Shown: positions 14,559-15,446 of the stretch, in pieces
How the letters are laid out: every line of letters begins with the position of its first letter
Position numbering within the stretch: position 1 is the stretch's first letter
NCBI GenBank assembly: GCA_031290005.1
Contig: JAITOJ010000019.1
Location: forward strand, 1 to 15,446
Length of the DNA: 15,446 bases
Source of the DNA: Treponema sp.
GTDB taxonomy: Bacteria > Spirochaetota > Spirochaetia > Treponematales > Treponemataceae
Direction of reading: 5' to 3'
Notes under the pieces: model-generated
Seen by the model: only the letters and a program-made list of their open reading frames with translations
What the model was told of the DNA's origin: nothing
Databases searched by the model: none
Made by a program: the position numbers and the translations under genes

Positions 14559-14561
14559 ATC

Positions 14562-15149
14562 ATGGACAACGTACTCATCGTCTCCAATACCAGCGCCACC
14601 CTGGGGATTGTCTCTGATTTGCTGAAATCCCAGACCTTCGCGCGGATTGTGGCCACCCAAAACGGAAGCGAATCCCGGCGCGCCCTCATCAACGATGACT
14701 TCGAGCTGGTCATCATCGACACCCCCCTGCCCGACGAATACGGAGATGACTTCGCCCTCCACGCCGCGGAGTCCACCTCAGCGGGCATCATCCTCATCAC
14801 CAAAACCGAAACCCTCTACGACATGAACGAGGCCGTGGAAGACGCGGGGGTGTTTGTGCTGCCCAAGCCCATCAGCCCCGACTTTTTCTTGCAGGCAGTC
14901 AAGCTGCTCTACGCCTCCCGCAAGCGGGTGCTCAAACTACAGGACGAGAACAAGACGCTGCAAAACAAACTTCAGGAAATCCGCATCGTTGACCGCGCCA
15001 AATGTGTCCTTATTCAATACTTAAATATGACCGAGATGCAAGCCCACCGCTACATCGAAAAACAGGCCATGGACCTGCGCCAAAGCCGGGCAATAACCGC
15101 CGAAAATATCCTCAAAACCTACGACAACAACGCCGGAAGCGCGTGGTGA
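14562..15149 (+). CDS. ANTAR-domain RNA-binding regulator with degenerate receiver (NitR-like)
   Basis: The protein has 195 residues and starts 3 nt after glnA stops, with a GGAGAT site inside the end of glnA. Residues about 3-118 have the fold pattern of a response-regulator receiver: Asp53 at the phosphoacceptor position (VIIDTPLPD), Thr80 and Lys102 (LPKP). The usual acidic pair after the first strand is replaced by Ser8-Asn9, so magnesium-dependent phosphorylation is doubtful. A helical linker (about 118-137) leads into an ANTAR domain (about 138-188) with VDRAKCVLIQYLNMTE and AHRYIEKQAMD, which bind tandem hexaloop hairpins in RNA and prevent termination in characterised relatives. A regulator of this type follows glnA in some clostridia and controls nitrogen assimilation. 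Its target here is not visible. Family assignment is firm; function in nitrogen control is inferred from context. Confidence 0.9.
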   Translation: MDNVLIVSNTSATLGIVSDLLKSQTFARIVATQNGSESRRALINDDFELVIIDTPLPDEYGDDFALHAAESTSAGIILITKTETLYDMNEAVEDAGVFVLPKPISPDFFLQAVKLLYASRKRVLKLQDENKTLQNKLQEIRIVDRAKCVLIQYLNMTEMQAHRYIEKQAMDLRQSRAITAENILKTYDNNAGSAW

Positions 15150-15223
15150 ATCCGCCGGGGCCCGCAATTCGCACTTCAAACCCGCCCCTTGGCACCCCTT
15201 CCCCTGCCTCTATTCATGCCCCC

Positions 15224-15252
15224 TTGCCTTTTTGCCGATAATTCAGTATATT
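15224..15252 (+). promoter_or_regulatory. Candidate sigma-70 promoter for a gene to the right
   Basis: TTGCCT (15224-15229) and TATATT (15247-15252) are 17 nt apart, with 4/6 and 5/6 consensus matches. Transcription would start near 15259 and read towards the window edge; the gene it serves is outside. Confidence 0.5.
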
Positions 15253-15399
15253 ATGAATGTGTTAGAAAAAGAGCGCCAGCGGGGCGAAAACCGCGCTAAC
15301 CCGATTACTCACTACGCGACACTTTTCATCGCTGCCCTCCGTGGCAGGAAAACCGCAAACTGGCCTCTCTTCTCTCCGCTCTAGTCATCTAGACTTATG

Positions 15400-15412
15400 C
15401 CCCCCCCCCCCC
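15400..15412. repeat. 13-base C homopolymer near the window end
   Basis: Thirteen consecutive C lie about 140 nt downstream of the candidate promoter at 15224-15252. The sequence after it is almost pure G/C with a GGGGG-aa-CCCCCC inverted repeat. It could be a second slippage-prone tract, or low-quality sequence at a contig edge. Confidence 0.7.
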
Positions 15413-15446
15413 GGCCGGCGCGGGGCGGGGTGGGGGAACCCCCCCA

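Larger units (their letters stand above)
15150..15446. other. Right-end intergenic region without a convincing gene
   Basis: After the ANTAR gene there is no clear intrinsic terminator; a weak ggggc/gcccc pairing (15157-15161 with 15184-15188) lacks a T-run. A promoter-like sequence follows at 15224-15252, then about 150 bases with small hairpins, a 13-C tract and about 34 bases of extremely GC-rich sequence to the window end. A 43-codon frame at 15253-15384 has no ribosome binding site and is not called as a gene. Confidence 0.6.

Noticed and set aside
15190..15207. Sigma-54-like site (TTGGCAC ... GC)
   Set aside because: The GG and GC elements are 13 nt apart rather than the required 10, and the TTGC part is missing.
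15332..15347. Hairpin with a six-base loop as an ANTAR RNA target
   Set aside because: The loop is CTCCGT, lacking the expected A at position 1 and G at position 4, and no second matching hairpin stands beside it.
15253..15384. 43-codon frame after the right-end promoter
   Set aside because: Its ATG overlaps the -10 region, there is no ribosome binding site and the translation matches nothing I recognise.

Overview
The window looks like chromosomal DNA of a Treponema-type spirochaete, probably a gut or termite-associated one. The reasons are several large lipoproteins with relaxed lipoboxes, a small beta-barrel outer-membrane protein of treponemal style, Ig-like (BIG2) and FIVAR arrays, and a glutamine synthetase gene followed by an ANTAR regulator. 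Genus assignment is inference; there is no rRNA gene here to settle it.

Left end (1-954, minus strand): the first 38 codons of a gene that runs out of the window, possibly a retropepsin-like aspartic protease, then a complete small gene for a PD-(D/E)XK-like nuclease-fold protein. Each has its own TTGACA-type promoter. A long imperfect hairpin lies between them.

Centre (953-13084, minus strand): a five-gene cluster that reads as one operon, with gaps of 9, 18, 29 and 11 nt. In transcription order it encodes a 1193-aa pectate lyase (PL1) lipoprotein, a 163-aa outer-membrane beta-barrel protein, a 416-aa FIVAR lipoprotein, a 723-aa FIVAR/Ig-like lipoprotein and a 1500-aa Ig-like/lectin-like lipoprotein. 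It ends in a clear intrinsic terminator. The lipoproteins share modules: one N-terminal module occurs in three of them, a 'HWNFQ' beta-sandwich in two, and a C-terminal 'TIGGH' module in two. The cluster looks like a cell-surface apparatus for binding and cutting pectin. Only the lyase activity follows from recognisable catalytic residues; the rest is inference.

The most striking detail is a run of 15 C (coding strand) just after the lipobox of the 416-aa lipoprotein. Gain or loss of one base brings a stop codon within three to five codons, so this gene looks like an ON/OFF phase-variable locus, seen here in the ON state. Its second and third FIVAR repeats are a recent 273-bp tandem duplication.

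Right part (13239-15149, plus strand): glnA (class I glutamine synthetase) and, 3 nt later, an RNA-binding ANTAR regulator with a degenerate receiver domain, behind a good sigma-70 promoter. The predicted glnA leader is only about a dozen bases, too short for an ANTAR antitermination hairpin pair. The last 300 bases hold a second promoter-like sequence, no convincing gene, and a 13-C tract followed by very GC-rich sequence that may be a contig edge.
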